From positions 65,986,671 to 66,050,670 of the forward strand of contig CM037598.1 of NCBI GenBank assembly GCA_021018995.1: 64,000 bases of DNA, in the 5' to 3' direction. A program made the position numbers and the translations under genes. This stretch comes from Chloranthus sessilifolius. Lineage: Eukaryota > Streptophyta > Magnoliopsida > Chloranthales > Chloranthaceae. Every line of letters starts with the position of its first letter. Position 1 is the first letter of the stretch. Below the pieces are notes generated by a model, which was given only the letters and a program-made list of their open reading frames with translations, ran no database searches and was not told where the DNA came from. Shown here in pieces: positions 1-11,369 of the stretch.

Positions 1-89
1 GCCTAAGGAGAGCAGTGGACAAAAGATAAGTCAGTATCATGCAATGACCATCCAAATAAACTGATAAAATCGAAAGAGTTAGAGATTAC

Positions 90-1044
90 CTCCAGAGCCG
101 GCTAGGAACCAACGATGGACTTCAAATCCCCGGTAGATACTCTGGTTATGCCATATATCAACATCGCATATTCGGCCCCACCCCAGTCGTATATGTGGAT
201 ATCGAGCCAATTATCCATGATGCTCAGCAGCACCAAATTGACTTGTCCGCCGATTGCATTAGTAAAGATGGTTTCGCCCAACAGTAGCAGAAGCGTGATA
301 CGAGCCATGACGATACAATCTCAGGTTCAATGTAAAGCTCCACATCTGGCTGGCCCAGATCCACCAACTCATTCGACCCATAAAGCTCAGATAGCCAGGT
401 CATCTTGACCTCGGCACTGTGTAAACTTCCACGAGGGGGGTAATCTCCTATCAATCTGGCAATATCGTCCCAGCTAGGCACTGCAAGGTTGGCTATCGAT
501 ACGCCTCCTACCCTGATGCCGGTAATCATTGCCCAATCCACGGGTGCCAGGGTCATCTCAGCATAGGCCATGTAAAAAGACATGGTCTCCGAGCGAAACC
601 TCTCTATCAAGCTCTCAAGTATGCGGCGTCAGCCCTCATGGGGGGGCATGACAAGAACTCTCTGAAACCCACCTGCTCAAGCAAATACTTCCCGACGAGG
701 GGATGTAGCAATAAAAGTCATGAAAGTACAACCAGCCCCCTCGAAATACGATATGGGGAAAGTCCTGTGTCAAAAGGGAAAGATGCATCAGGTCATGGAA
801 ATAAAGCAAAACAACACAAAAAAGAAGAACTGAACTCATCTTTTACCTTGCCCGCTATACCAAATTTGGAGATGTGGATGTATTACTAGTAGAAAAGGCC
901 GACTCGGGCGGCCTCACCGTGCATCTCAAGCTAGGGACCTGCCTTGCTTTCTACTACAAAGAATTGTTCCCCACAAGGACCATACACCACATTAGGCCCC
1001 TCCTCCTGTTCTTCCTCTAGCACGTAGTCCTCATCACCAAACAT
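90..1044 (-). pseudogene. Plant mobile domain (PMD) gene, copy A, partial and broken
   Basis: This is the 5' part of a PMD (aminotransferase-like) gene; later exons lie beyond the window start. Exon 1 runs 1044 to 847 and opens at an ATG followed by an acidic stretch (EEEQEEGP). It ends at a GT donor and has in-frame stops near its middle. Exon 2 runs 764 to 90 with AG/GT borders. It carries the core pattern LIERF-x-(S/K)ET-M-(S/T)F, then AEMTL-x-P-x-DWAMITGIR, and later YDWGGA. At least two frameshifts break exon 2, near 610-640 and near 300. Copies B and C keep the same exon plan. Known family: PMD proteins occur in host genes (Arabidopsis MAIN/MAIL1), in MULE transposons and in Ty3 elements. 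Inference: this is an antisense accessory gene of a plus-oriented Tat element. Confidence 0.8.
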
Positions 1045-1056
1045 TTTGAGGCAAAA

Positions 1057-2072
1057 GCAAACAGTCTTATTAGGGCGGATCAATGATAAAGAACCATTTT
1101 TGCTATAGGCTAAGGGAAGGTAAGTATGCTCATCCCTTTATTTTATTTTCAAAAAATGAAAAAATATATATACACAAAAAAAAAAATTCCTTTTCTTTTG
1201 TCTTCAAAAATAGAATGGAAATACAAAAAAATATCCCTTTCTTTTGTCTTCAAAATAAATAAAAATAAAACAAAGTGCTTCCCTTTCCCTTTCTATCTTC
1301 AAAAATAAAGCAAAAATTAAAGAAAAAAAGAAAAAAAAACACCCAAGTCCTTTCTTCATGTTCATAGAATTAAAAAGAAAAATTATTATTATTGAAAAAA
1401 CAAAAATCCCTTTCTTTATGTTAGTAAAAAAACAAAAAACAACAACAAACCAAATCAAACGCAAAAAATAAAATATTCCTTTCTTTATACTTCTATAATC
1501 AAAATCCAAAAAAACAAACCCCTTCCTTTATGTTTATAAAAACAAAAAAAAATCCCTTCTTTTAGGTCCATAAAATAAAAAACCAACAACAAAAAATAAT
1601 ATTAAATCGATTCCTTAGTTAGTTTTCAAAAAAAAAAAAAAAAAAAAAAAAACAAAACACAAAAACAACAAAAACCAAAAATAAACTTCTTTTCCTTAAT
1701 TAATTTTCAAAAAAATAGAAACCAAAAATCCCCTTTCCCTAGTTACTTTTAAAAAATAATGACCAAAAAACCTTGCTTTATATTCAAAAATAAAAACAAA
1801 AACAAAAACCTGAAGTAGAGGCCTTTCTATATGCACAAATAAAAACAAAAAAATAAAATAAATATATATATATATATATAATGTATTAATAAAACCCTAT
1901 GTATTAATAAAACCCATGAAACAACAAAAATAGGGCATCAGTCATGAAATATCATCAATAAATATGCTCACAATACAAAATAAACCATTCATCCACCAAA
2001 AATGCAAGAGCATGATCACATTTGCAAGAAAAAGGAAGAAAAATAAAATAAAATGGGTTTTAAATGATTACC
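1057..2072 (-). other. Leader intron of PMD copy A (T-rich on the minus strand)
   Basis: There is no coding potential. On the minus strand the intron opens with AAAG|GTAATC at about 2071 and runs as a long T-rich tract, with a poly-A run at 1627-1652 and an (AT)n run at 1861-1880 on the plus strand. It ends just before the exon holding the ATG. Donor and position match copies B and C. Confidence 0.55.
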
Positions 2073-2280
2073 TTTGAAAGAAAAAGAGGGGGTCTTTGAT
2101 CTAGCGCGAAGTGGGCGATCAATCAGCGCAAGCAAATGTCAGCAATGAGGCACGCGTAGAGGCGAAGTAGAGGAACCCTAGGGGAGGCCTATTTTTGGTT
2201 TGGAGAGGGAAAAAAAAAATTGAAAGTACACCCTTGCTGCCCGAACTCGGGCTCTTTAAATTCAAACCCCCAGTTGGCTT

Positions 2281-2301
2281 GGCGCAACTAATAGTTGCGC
2301 C
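2281..2301. promoter_or_regulatory. Palindrome upstream of PMD copy A
   Basis: A perfect palindrome with 10-bp arms GGCGCAACTA and TAGTTGCGCC around a single A; a flanking T/A pair extends it to 11 bp. It lies 210 bp upstream of the leader-intron donor of copy A and next to a conserved GCCCGAG box (about 2240-2253, minus strand). It is the type form of the palindrome family in this window. Function unknown; it could be a dimeric protein-binding site. Confidence 0.75.
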
Positions 2302-2449
2302 AGGTCACTTATGGGATGGGTTTTAGGCCTGGTGCGGGTCACATGCATAGCCCGGTACCCCCCTCTCTTTGCTTTGTCACCCCCGATAGATGCACATACT
2401 CCCGAATGGTAAGTCGATCCTCATTCGGCTTGCTCGGGAAGTGGTGCTA

Positions 2450-3691
2450 GAATAAAATGGATCAAGATCAATAAGCATCCAGATCCTACATAGGAAAATG
2501 CAAAAAATCCAAAAAATGATAAAAAAAGTCCCACATAAAAAGCTAAAAATAATTCATATAAAGTGATAGAATAGAATGAAGTGATAGATTAAAATCACAT
2601 GAAATGATAGCTTTAAGGACCAAAAAATCACATGAAATGATAACTTAAAAATCTAAAAAATGATAAACACGAAAAAGGTCAAAAATTTCTCACATAAAAT
2701 AATAAAAAATATGTGCTTTATCAAAAAATAGCACATACTCGCAAAAAGCGTTGCGACATCTTTTCATTCCGCTCAGGTAGTCGCGCTAAATAAACTTCAG
2801 GATCAATGGGTTCACCCAAAGACCTTGAACCCTGATTCAAGCAGGAACACCCGTGACCAATTAAATGAGGCATTCTATGCCTCATATGATTGGACAAAAA
2901 CTACGCACATGCATATTTTAAAGCAGTAAAATGTCAATATTTTATTAGCAACGCGATTGTGCTATACCAATGTCCAAAGTCTAAGGTTCGCCTTAGATTT
3001 TTGGATCCTACTTTAAAGTAGGAGCAACGGCATCAATCCCAATCAAACGGTCAATATTTCGATCAGGATGATTCCGCTACTAAATCTTCGAGCTAACGCT
3101 CTGTCTTTGGATTCATATGAACGTGAGTGTTTAAGCTTCAAATATTTCATGAAATTTTCGGAAGTGTGGACTCTTGGTCTGTGCAGTCCGGGCGTGTGCC
3201 CTATGGGGTTTGAGGTCCGGGTAACTCCATTGAAAATGAAACTATATATTAATCAACTATGTGCAAACATGTATGTAGAAGGGTTCTTTTCCCTTATTTT
3301 TTCGCAGGCTTAAAACCTGCATTGGCACGATTTCCCTTAGATAGGCGCCATCCATCTGGGTATCCGTAGGATGGTCATTTATTCTCATAAATTATATACG
3401 GACAGGATTTGGGTCGAGACTTCCATCACCATTGTTGCTTATCGCTCCTAATGGGTGTATGTTTATGCATAGTTAAATGATTTAAATGATCATTATCGAC
3501 AGAGACTAGGATTAGGTGTCCCCTTCGACAGGTACCCAATTTTGGCCAGATCTATTTAGTATTATTTGAGGTTGAATGCTCTAGGGCATGTTGATCCGGG
3601 GCACATTATCAAAAAATAACACGTACTCCCAAAAAGTGTTGCAATATCTTTTCGCTCCACTCGAGCAGTTGCGCTAAATAAACTTCGAGAT
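2450..3691 (+). mobile_element. 3' non-coding part of a plus-oriented Tat element
   Basis: This is homologous, in inverted orientation, to 5750-6720 of R1. Matching blocks include the tract ending in AAATAAACTTC and the block around 2990-3060 with 'TTTAAAGTAGGAGCAAC'. The AAAAAGCGTTG...AAATAAACTTC block occurs twice (2745-2790 and 3620-3685), so this copy is rearranged. No gene is seen. It stops abruptly at 3691 where L1 begins, and no polypurine tract or own LTR remains. Confidence 0.6.
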
Positions 3692-4385
3692 TGTGCAACT
3701 GTGGGATTTTTGATGATCTTGTCGCGGCGATGCACTCGCTTACAAAAATATAGAGTCACCACCCAGAGCGTTCGGTGTCCCAGGAAACCTAGTTCATTTT
3801 TATGAGCACCGAAGTGCTAAAAATATGACTCTGAATCCGGTCCACACCAAAGGCTCTTGGGTAGGGGCACCCGATCAACCTGTTTAATGCGATCTCTACT
3901 TATGGCCAAAAATAAAATAAAGTAAAAGAAAAGAAAATAGCTTCCTCTTGCCCAAAAGGGGTTAGAATCCTATTTATGCCCCTCCGTTCCTACCGAAAAG
4001 TCGGCGGCGTAATGGCACATATGGAAGGATGGAGGGAGCTAGAAAGAGATAGGAGAAGAAAGGGGAGAGCCAGAGCCCTCGGGCCCTTGTAGCACCGTAG
4101 GTGAGCCTTGCGTGACTTGCTTTGTTGAGCTTTTAAAGGCCTTGTATGGTGGAAAATAGGGTTCTAACTCCTAAAGCTTGAAGCTAAGAGGTAGAGAAGG
4201 GAGGCTAGGGGGTCACACACACCTAGGCTAAGGGTTTTGGACGCAAGAACAAGCTCGGAAAGAAGTTTTGAAATTCTTGAATTTAGGTGAAAATGGTGCA
4301 CAAAAAGGGAGGAAGAACTTCTCACTTTGAGCTCTTTCTCTCTTAAGCAAAATTCTCAACCCTTAAACCAAGGGGTGGGGGTCTC

Positions 4386-4393
4386 TATTTATA
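4386..4393 (-). promoter_or_regulatory. TATA box of L1
   Basis: The minus strand reads CCTATAAATAGAGAC, a consensus plant TATA box. The same block is at the same place in L2 (28291-28298), L3 (34404-34410, TATAAAC) and L4 (59391-59400). Transcription would run leftward from about 4360, through the rest of the LTR and into copy A in its sense direction. Confidence 0.7.
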
Positions 4394-4676
4394 GGAAATG
4401 GGTGGATTAGGAAACAACTTAAGAGCTAAATGGGTTTAGCAATTAGGTAATCTCTCATCTAAGGATTCCTAGGGTTTTTGAAACCTTGAGATGTGTGAGA
4501 AGGTCCTCCAATGGTGAATGATGGGGTGAGGCTTTAAGCCACTTGATGGGTTGCAAATAAGTAGTGAATGGGAGCAACAGAACTATCAAAATACACCCAA
4601 AGGTGGAGCTGGTCAATAAGTCAAACCCTAATAACAATTTTTGAGGTAAAATCCAAAGGTTAATATTCATATGTCT

Positions 4677-4880
4677 GGCGCAACTAATAGTTGTGCTAGG
4701 CAAATGTACAGTAAAATAGTATTCAAACAGTGCCTGGAAGTTAGCTCGCGAGGGTGGGGTCCACAATTAATACTAGCGCAACTATTAGTTGCGCTAGGCT
4801 TAAATCCTAGGAGAATTGGCCTGGCGCAACTAATAGTTGCGCTAGAAAAAGTTATAACTAGCACAACTATTAGTTGCGTT
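4677..4880. promoter_or_regulatory. Palindrome cluster in U3 of L1
   Basis: Four palindromes of the family occur at 4677-4697, 4773-4797 (12-bp perfect arms around a T), 4823-4843 and 4860-4880. They lie 290-490 bp upstream of the TATA box on the minus strand, so in U3. Variation is mostly G/A or C/T at CpG sites (GCGC to GCAC or GTGC), as expected from methyl-C decay. Confidence 0.75.
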
Positions 4881-5306
4881 AACTCCCTACGGGGCCCACT
4901 TGAAATTACATTTCTATCCTCCGAGTTCGGACCGCCATATCTTTCAATGTGCAACTCCAATTAGGGCGATTCTTGGACCATTGGAAAGCTGACGACTTCT
5001 ACTTTTCAATGGTATGAGATTCGATAGTAGTAGAGGGCCGTAGCTAGTTCTGGTGCACCCCTCCTCAACCATTTGCCTGTTATGGTTAGGTTTAGGTTCA
5101 GAACAGATTCTAAGGGTCGAGATTGATTTCTAAAGGTTCAGGTCAAGTTCTTAAGGGATCTAGGGTGATTCCTAAGGTTTTAGAAAGGTTCTTAAAGTTT
5201 CTAGGGGGGTTCCTAAAGGTTCCATATATGTCATCAAAAGGCTCAGAATTGCACCTTTCTCGAAAGATGTTTCGATCGGGCCTTGGGCCAAATTTGGGTG
5301 TCTACA

Positions 5307-5320
5307 GATGCCCCTCTTTG
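5307..5320 (-). other. Polypurine tract of R1
   Basis: The minus strand reads AAAGAGGGGCATC directly before the LTR start TGTAGACACC. A near-identical tract precedes L3 at 35203. In LTR retroelements this primes plus-strand DNA synthesis, and here it fixes the minus orientation of R1. Confidence 0.7.
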
Positions 5321-6700
5321 GTATCTGATCACTAATGATCGAATGCCAAAGAAAAGAGACATTCGAAGAGGCCCAAGGCATTACTGACGGGTCCACTATA
5401 TTCAGAACAAACTTTAAACATCAAATGGGTAACACGGTGAGAAAATAAAAACCCTAGATGCTAGGCTAAATATTCGTTTCTCGAGGTAATTGGCTCCCAT
5501 GCGCTTAGTGACATTATTGGGCATAACCGAGGTGGAATGAGTTGTGAACTCCCTATAGTCGGGAAAGACATTCGCTTTTCGAGATGATTTTGAAGGTATT
5601 TGATGTTTAAAATTCATTCTGAATGCAACAGCTTCGTGAGTAAGAGGAGTGATTGACCCACTTTCAAAGATAGGCACGACGTAAACATACGCAAGGCTCC
5701 ATAGTTTGCCTCTAATCCTAAGAGGCATTTGACGGCCCCATCGGACTATTCGTGGGTACCCCTGCTAAAAGCAGGGTTCGAGGTCTTTGGGCGAACCCAT
5801 CGATCCCAAAGTTTATTTGGCATGACTGCCCGAGCGAAGTGAATAGATGTCACAATGCTTTTTGGGGAGGAGTGCCATTTTCAGAAGCATGCCCTAGATC
5901 AACATGACCTAGAATATCCAACTTCAACTACCTTAAATAGATCCAACCAAACATTGGGGTGTCTCCCAAAAGGGACATTCAATCCTGGTCTCTGCTGACA
6001 ATGATCATAAACATCAATTAACTATACATAATCATGCACCCATCAGGGGTAATAAGCAACAACAAAGGCGATGGAAGCCCCAACCCGGACCCGCTCGGGT
6101 ATAATTTGCGAGGGCAAATGACTATCATACGGATACCCAAACGCATGGCATATACTTTATAGGGATACAACTGCCCATACAGGTTTTAAGCCTATAGAAA
6201 ATAAAAGGGAAATGATCCCTTCCGAATGTATGGTTGCACATAGTTTGATTGATACGTAATCTCATTCTCAACAGGTTGGTCTTAACCAACGATTAACCTT
6301 TTCCAATGTAGAATCTAAAACTTAAGACACTTAAGTTCATATGAATCCAAAACTGAGCACTTATCACAAGCAGTGGAGTTGACTCGATCAAAACATTGGC
6401 TGTTTTGATCGGGACCGACACTGTTGCTCCTACCTTAAAGCAGGATCCAAAGATTGAAGGTGAACCTCCGACTCAGGACATTAATATGGCACAGCTGTAT
6501 TGCTGATAAAATATTGACATTTTACCGCCTTATGCTTGTTTGTCTCTGTGGGGAATACAAATCTGTTTTTGATTTTTTTTTTTAATTTTTCAACTGTTAT
6601 TTTATGTGATTTTCTTTTTTTGGAATTTTCGTGAATACTTCCGGCTTCTCTGTGGGGATTTTTTCATTTTTATTGGATTTTCTTTATATTTTCCTGTATA
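5321..6700 (-). mobile_element. R1 spacer between antisense genes and 3' LTR
   Basis: Non-coding. It is collinear with 35218-36260 (R2) and, inverted, with 2450-3690. Shared landmarks are the GGTTCGAGGTCTTT block near 5780 and the TTATGTGATTTT repeats near 6600. No convincing ORF on either strand. Confidence 0.6.
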
Positions 6701-6891
6701 GGACAGGGGTGTTCATTGATCTCGGTCTGCTTTTATTCTAGCACGGCTTCCTTGGCAAGTCAAAGGATGATCAAAATGCCACCTTGGGAGTGCGTGCCTC
6801 TACTGGGAGTGACAAAACAAACAAAAAAAGGAGTGGGGGGGGGCGTCCCTATCTTGCCCGTACCAGGCCCAAGACTTGGCCAAAGTGCCTC

Positions 6892-7007
6892 GCGCAACTA
6901 ATAGTTGCGCTAGGCCACTAGGGGCCTCAAAATAGCTTGGCGCAACTAATAGTTGAGCCAAGCAAAAGGTGGGCAAAATTTTTCCTAGTGCAACTATTAG
7001 TTGCGCC
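6892..7007. promoter_or_regulatory. Palindrome cluster upstream of PMD copy B
   Basis: Three palindromes occur at 6892-6910, 6935-6963 (14-bp arms GCTTGGCGCAACTA with one mismatch) and 6987-7007. The last is followed within about 30 bp by a TTTAAA...GCCCGAG block and, 114 bp on, by a TATA-like CTTTATATTG. The same order is seen upstream of copy C. Confidence 0.75.
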
Positions 7008-7120
7008 AGGCTTGGCTGGGGAGAATTTAAACAGCCCGAGTTGGGGCTGTGGGGCATTTTTTTGAATTTTTCTCCCCCCTCCTCCTCTTTGAAACCGAAA
7101 ATCGCCCCCTCCTAGGGTTC

Positions 7121-7130
7121 CTTTATATTG
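7121..7130 (+). promoter_or_regulatory. TATA-like box of PMD copy B
   Basis: CTTTATATTG within a block identical to that at 36631-36640 upstream of copy C (CCTAGGGTTC precedes both). It lies about 90 bp before the leader-intron donor, giving a short 5' exon. The start of transcription is inferred only. Confidence 0.5.
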
Positions 7131-7218
7131 CCTCTACCCGTGCCCCATTGCTGTTGCTTCGCTTGTGTGGATCGATCGTCGGCTCGTGCTAGATCAAGGA
7201 CCCTTTTTCTCTCTAAAG

Positions 7219-8288
7219 GTAACCATTAAAACCTATTTTCTTTAATTTTTCATGCTTTTTCTTGCAAATCTGATCAGGATCTTGCATTCTTAGATGAAAA
7301 ATAGTTTATTTCTATTATAAGCATGTTGATTGATGATGTGTGAATGGTTTTTCATGAATAATGCCTTATTTTTGTGTTTTTATGGGTTTTATTAATGCAT
7401 AATATACATGTATATGTAAACAATAATAATTTTTGTTTCTTTTTTTTTTTTTTTTTTTCTGTACATATGGAATGATTTTTTTTGTTGCTTTTTGTTTGTT
7501 GTTTTTTTTTTGTTTTTATTTTGCATATAAGGCAATGGATTTTGGGTCTTTTTATTTTTTTGAATACTAATTTAGGGAAAATAGGGATTTTTGGTTTCTT
7601 CTTTTTTTTGAAAATTTTTATTGGGAAAAGAAATGATTTTTGATTTCTATTTTTTGAAAGTTAGGGAAAATGGTGATTTTTTGTGCATATATATTTTTGA
7701 AAACCGACTAAGGAAAAGGCTTGTTTGTTTTTTTTTGTTCTAAGGACTTGGTTTTATTATTATTATTTTTGTTTATTTGTATTAAAAAGGGTCTTGCTTT
7801 TTTTTGCACATAAGAGGAAGAGATTTTTTTTGGAATAGAAAGAAATATTTTTTTTTCTGCTCTTTTTTTTTTTTTTTTTTTTTATAAAAGAAAGACCTAA
7901 AACAAGAATTTTTTTTTTTGTTTTGTTTTGTTGTTTTTTTTTTATGAACATAAAGAGACGATGATGATGATTGTTTTATTTTATTTTTTCTCTACTCGCT
8001 TTTTCTTTCTTTTTTTTTTAGCATAGAAAAGGAAATTTGTTTTATTTTGGAGATAAAAGGAAAGGACTTTCTTCTTTCTTCTTTTTTTTGTTTTGCATTT
8101 TCCATCTAAGAGGGATTTTTGTTTTTTTTTTGTGCTTCTCTTCTTCTTTTTTTTTTTTTGTGTGTATCTTTACTTCCTGACAATGAACAACAAGAAGGTG
8201 AGCATACTTACTGTCCCTTGGTACGTAGCATAAAAAATCGTTCTTTACCACTGATCTATTTTAGTATGGTTCCCTTTTATTGCCCCAG
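7219..8288 (+). other. Leader intron of PMD copy B
   Basis: Opens AAAG|GTAACC (7219) and is extremely T-rich (several T runs of more than 15). It ends CCCCAG (8288), one base before the ATG at 8290. Copies A and C have the same layout. A long intron directly before the start codon is common in strongly expressed plant genes. Confidence 0.65.
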
Positions 8289-10743
8289 CATGTCAGGCGA
8301 GGGTGAGCATATTCCTGAGGAGGGCCACGAGGAGGGGCCTGAGATAGTGTACGGCCCGCGGGGGGAGCAGTTCATTTAGGTAGATCAGAGAGCAGGTCCA
8401 TGGCTCGAGATGCAGGGCGAGGCCGCCCAGGTCGGTCTCCTTCACCAACAGCATACCCACATTTCAAATTTTGGGATAGCGGGCAAGGTAAAAGAGAGGC
8501 TCAGTTTATTTCCATTATACAGTTTTGCTTTGCCTCCGTGATCTAATGCGCATTTTTCTTGGGTGCAAGACCTGCCCAACATTGTGTTCCGCGGTGGGTG
8601 GCTTGACTTCCAAGATTTCTACCTCTATGTCCCTCCCGTAGTGAAGGTCTTGTTGGAACAGGTGGGCTTTGGAGAGTTTCTATCCTGCCCTGCCATGAGG
8701 GCCGATGCCGCCTATCTGAAGGCTCTGATCGAACGGTTTTACCCCAAGACGATGACCTTTCACATGCCGTATGCAGAGATGACTTTGACGCCCATTGACT
8801 GGGCCATGATTACCGACATTAGGATAGGGGGGATATCGATATCCGATCTCGCGATGCCGAGTCGAGAGGATATCATTCGATTGATTGGGGCCTATCCTCC
8901 TCGCGGGCAGACACATGGCACTGAGGTCAAGATGTCTTGGATGACCTCACTATATACACCTAATGAGTTAGTGTTTCTGGGTCAGCCAGACAGGGTGCTC
9001 TACATCACGCCAGAGTGGGCAATCGTCCTAGCCTGCATTACTCTCTTAGTCTTGCTTGGTAAGACCCTTTTCACCAATGCGAGCGTTGGTTGAGTCAGCC
9101 TAGCCTTGCTAAGTGTGATGGACAATTGGGGTGATGTCGACAGGTATGACTGGGGAGGGGCAGGGTATGCATGGCTGATGTACAATTTGTCTCGAGTCAC
9201 GACCGGGGATTCAAAGTCTGCAGTTGGATTTTAGGCCGCCCTGGAGGTAATTCCTCATTCCTTTGCCTTTGCTATATTTTTTTGAATGATCCATATATGC
9301 TACTGACCCGCTCTTGTGCAATGCCCCCTTTTCAGGTATGGGGATAACATCACTTTCACCCTGGGCGCCCGCTTCTTTTCTCGGAGGTGCTCACCTATCC
9401 CCTCCTCAGCAACTGAAATCAGGCCTGGTGCCGCGATTTAGGTTTAAAGCACTTGGAAACAGGTCTGAGGTCCCAACTCGACTTCATGGGTTCCTGAGCA
9501 GGTAAAACTCTCTTTCAACTTTGTTTGTTTTTAGCTCGGGAATCTCCTTTTACTGATGTGCTCACTGCTTGGATTCTCTCTTTTCTTTTTTGACTTGGGC
9601 AGATCCTCCCTGACCCATTCCTTGCATCCCCCTTCTAGGACCGAGCAACTGTAGGTGCTTCCCGCCTATTTAACGCGTCATTTTCTTTTATGGAGCATGG
9701 GACAAAGTCTATTATCTGGGGGAGTGAGTCGTGCACCAATTCCAGGGTTATTATGCCATACCTGTGGACCCTCCACCAGAAGTTTGGTATCCTGTTGGCA
9801 GTATCGAGGAGCTTACCGCGACCTTCTTCAACAATGGGCTTCCCATCCATGCTCTCCATGTGCCCAGGGACTATTATCTTTGGTACGAGTGCCCGCCATA
9901 CCGGTTTATCTTGTCACGCTTTCTACCTAGCACCAATTTTCTTGCGTTCGCCGGCCCTCTCGATCAGGAAATTCTTCTTAGCTTGGATTGATTCCCTTTA
10001 TGCTTTAGTTCAGTCCTTCATTCCTTCTAAGCGAATCTTTATTTTGTTCACAGTTTGCTCTAGGGGATGATTTGGATGGTGAAGGCAGGATGAGTGTAGC
10101 TGATATGTAAGGGGAAGATCCCTCCAGTGCTGGCCCTTCTGGTGTGGGTCCCTCTGGCGAGGGCTCCTCGGGTGCTGGTCCATCAGGTACCTTTCATGCT
10201 TAAACCCTGGTGGCAATCCACCTATGGTCTATGGGACCTTTTGACACCTGGATGACAGCTTCCTTTCAGGCCTCTGTGCTGATGTTGATCAACAGGCGCG
10301 ACTTTCTACTGAGGTGGCCCATGTTCCTCCTCCTGAGGTGATCCCAGGAGTAAGTCTTCTAATGGCCCAATCTCTCTCCATTTCGATCTCCTTCTGAACA
10401 TGCTTTTAAGATTGCCCTGACAACTAATGTTGTATCGTTCTGAACATAGGACTTCAACTCGGCCATGGAATATGCGAAGTACCATTGTCACCTTACAGAG
10501 CTTAGGGAGGTGGAGACGGTGAGTGCCTTGCTGTTCTTCTCCTCTTATTTACTTCATTATTATTTGCCCCTCAACTGATCTTGACTTTTGATGTTTGAAT
10601 GTGCCTCGCCGCGTGCCTGTGCCAAGGAGTCGCGCTCCTTACTTAGTAGGATCTCGTAGGCGTGGTCTAGGTGGGGGACATGCGGACCTTCCAGAGTTCT
10701 TCTCGCCGTCGCAAGAAATCAAAGGGCGCAAACAAGGAATAGG
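8289..10743 (+). pseudogene. PMD gene, copy B, multi-exon, antisense in R1
   Basis: The most complete PMD copy. Inferred exons: 8289-8487 (ATG 8290; stop near 8377), 8570-9246 (PMD core), 9336-9501, 9603-9967, 10054-10186, about 10270-10338, about 10450-10519 and a last exon ending at the stop near 10743. The core exon has DLPNIVF (partly cut by the shifted acceptor), LIERFYPKTMTFHMPYAEMT, PIDWAMIT, then LLVLLGKTLFTNA, with stops at 9091 and 9232. The acceptor of exon 2 has shifted one base (CAA for CAG) and the donor after exon 4 is GAAATT instead of GTAATT. Exon 5 encodes AGPSG-type repeats; the tail is basic (RRRKKSKGANKE), like a nuclear signal. It runs opposite to gag-pol. Known: PMD proteins have been tied to TE silencing in Arabidopsis. 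Its role here is unknown. Confidence 0.8.
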
Positions 10744-11100
10744 CTTCTAGTTTTTGTTTTGAAAACTCAGTACTCTTTGGGATTTGATTTGGATTTGTTT
10801 AAACATTTTGGGGATGGTTGACGTGATACCTTGGATCATTATTTTTTAGAAAGTGTTTCTGCTTTGATTTTATGCCATGATTTCTTAGTATCAGATATGT
10901 TTCTCTGCAAGATGTGTTTTCCCAAAATGCTCTCAGAAAGTGACTTTTCGGGTAGCATGCTTTGCTGTAGGATTAGTCTTGCACATGAATAAATCAAGCA
11001 ATTGCCAAACTGTTAGTGATGGGTGTGTAAACAAACAAAGGGGTGTAAGTCCCCACAGGTAGGTCCCGAGATGGCCGAAGAGGGGGAAACCTTTGGTCTA
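10744..11100 (+). other. 3' region of PMD copy B
   Basis: Non-coding, T-rich. It links the end of copy B to the promoter block of D1. No clear polyadenylation signal or other gene is seen. Confidence 0.4.
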
Positions 11101-11132
11101 GCGCCAGGCTAAAGTTCCAGGGACTTTGTGCT

Positions 11133-11201
11133 GGCGCAACTAATAGTTGCACCAGGCAAAAGTGGGGGCCAAAAAGCACTGGCGCAACTAATAGTTGCGC
11201 T
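11133..11201. promoter_or_regulatory. Palindrome pair upstream of D1
   Basis: Two palindromes at 11133-11153 (arm 2 has GCACC for GCGCC) and 11181-11201. They are 170-240 bp upstream of the D1 ATG and about 30 bp before a CCTTAGATACCCGAG block corresponding to the TATA-like block of D2. Confidence 0.75.
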
Positions 11202-11369
11202 AGGTTTAACCTACGGGGTAGTGGGTCCTTAGATACCCGAGTTAGTCCAAAAATCAATTCTTTTTATTTGACTTGGCTTCTTTGACCGGTTCTTTTTGCT
11301 CTTGCTTTTCCAAGGCGGGTCCATAGCCATACATCGATTTTTATCTTCTCAAAAGATCTTTGTACGTCA

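Larger units (their letters stand above)
3692..5306 (-). mobile_element. LTR L1 (3' LTR of R1, Tat/Ogre-like)
   Basis: On the minus strand the LTR begins TGTAGACACCCAAATTTGG (5306) and ends TTGCACA (3692), i.e. TG...CA, about 1.6 kb. A polypurine tract sits immediately upstream at 5307, as expected for a 3' LTR. Inside are four or five palindromes (4677-4880) and a TATA box (4386-4393). It aligns over its length with L2, L3 and L4 but has a deletion in the block around 3860 that the others keep, so it is the most diverged. The 5 bp flanks (GAGAT at 3687-3691, TCCTT at 29090-29094) do not match as a target-site duplication. Confidence 0.8.

Noticed and set aside
4667..7057. Repeated peptide LAQLLVAP/LAQLIVAP in several minus- and plus-strand frames
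   Set aside because: It is the translation of the palindromic DNA motif, read in any strand; no gene surrounds it.
7763..8251. Lysine-rich minus-strand ORFs in the T-rich tract upstream of PMD B
   Set aside because: Translations of poly-T DNA in the leader intron (KKKK runs); no real protein.
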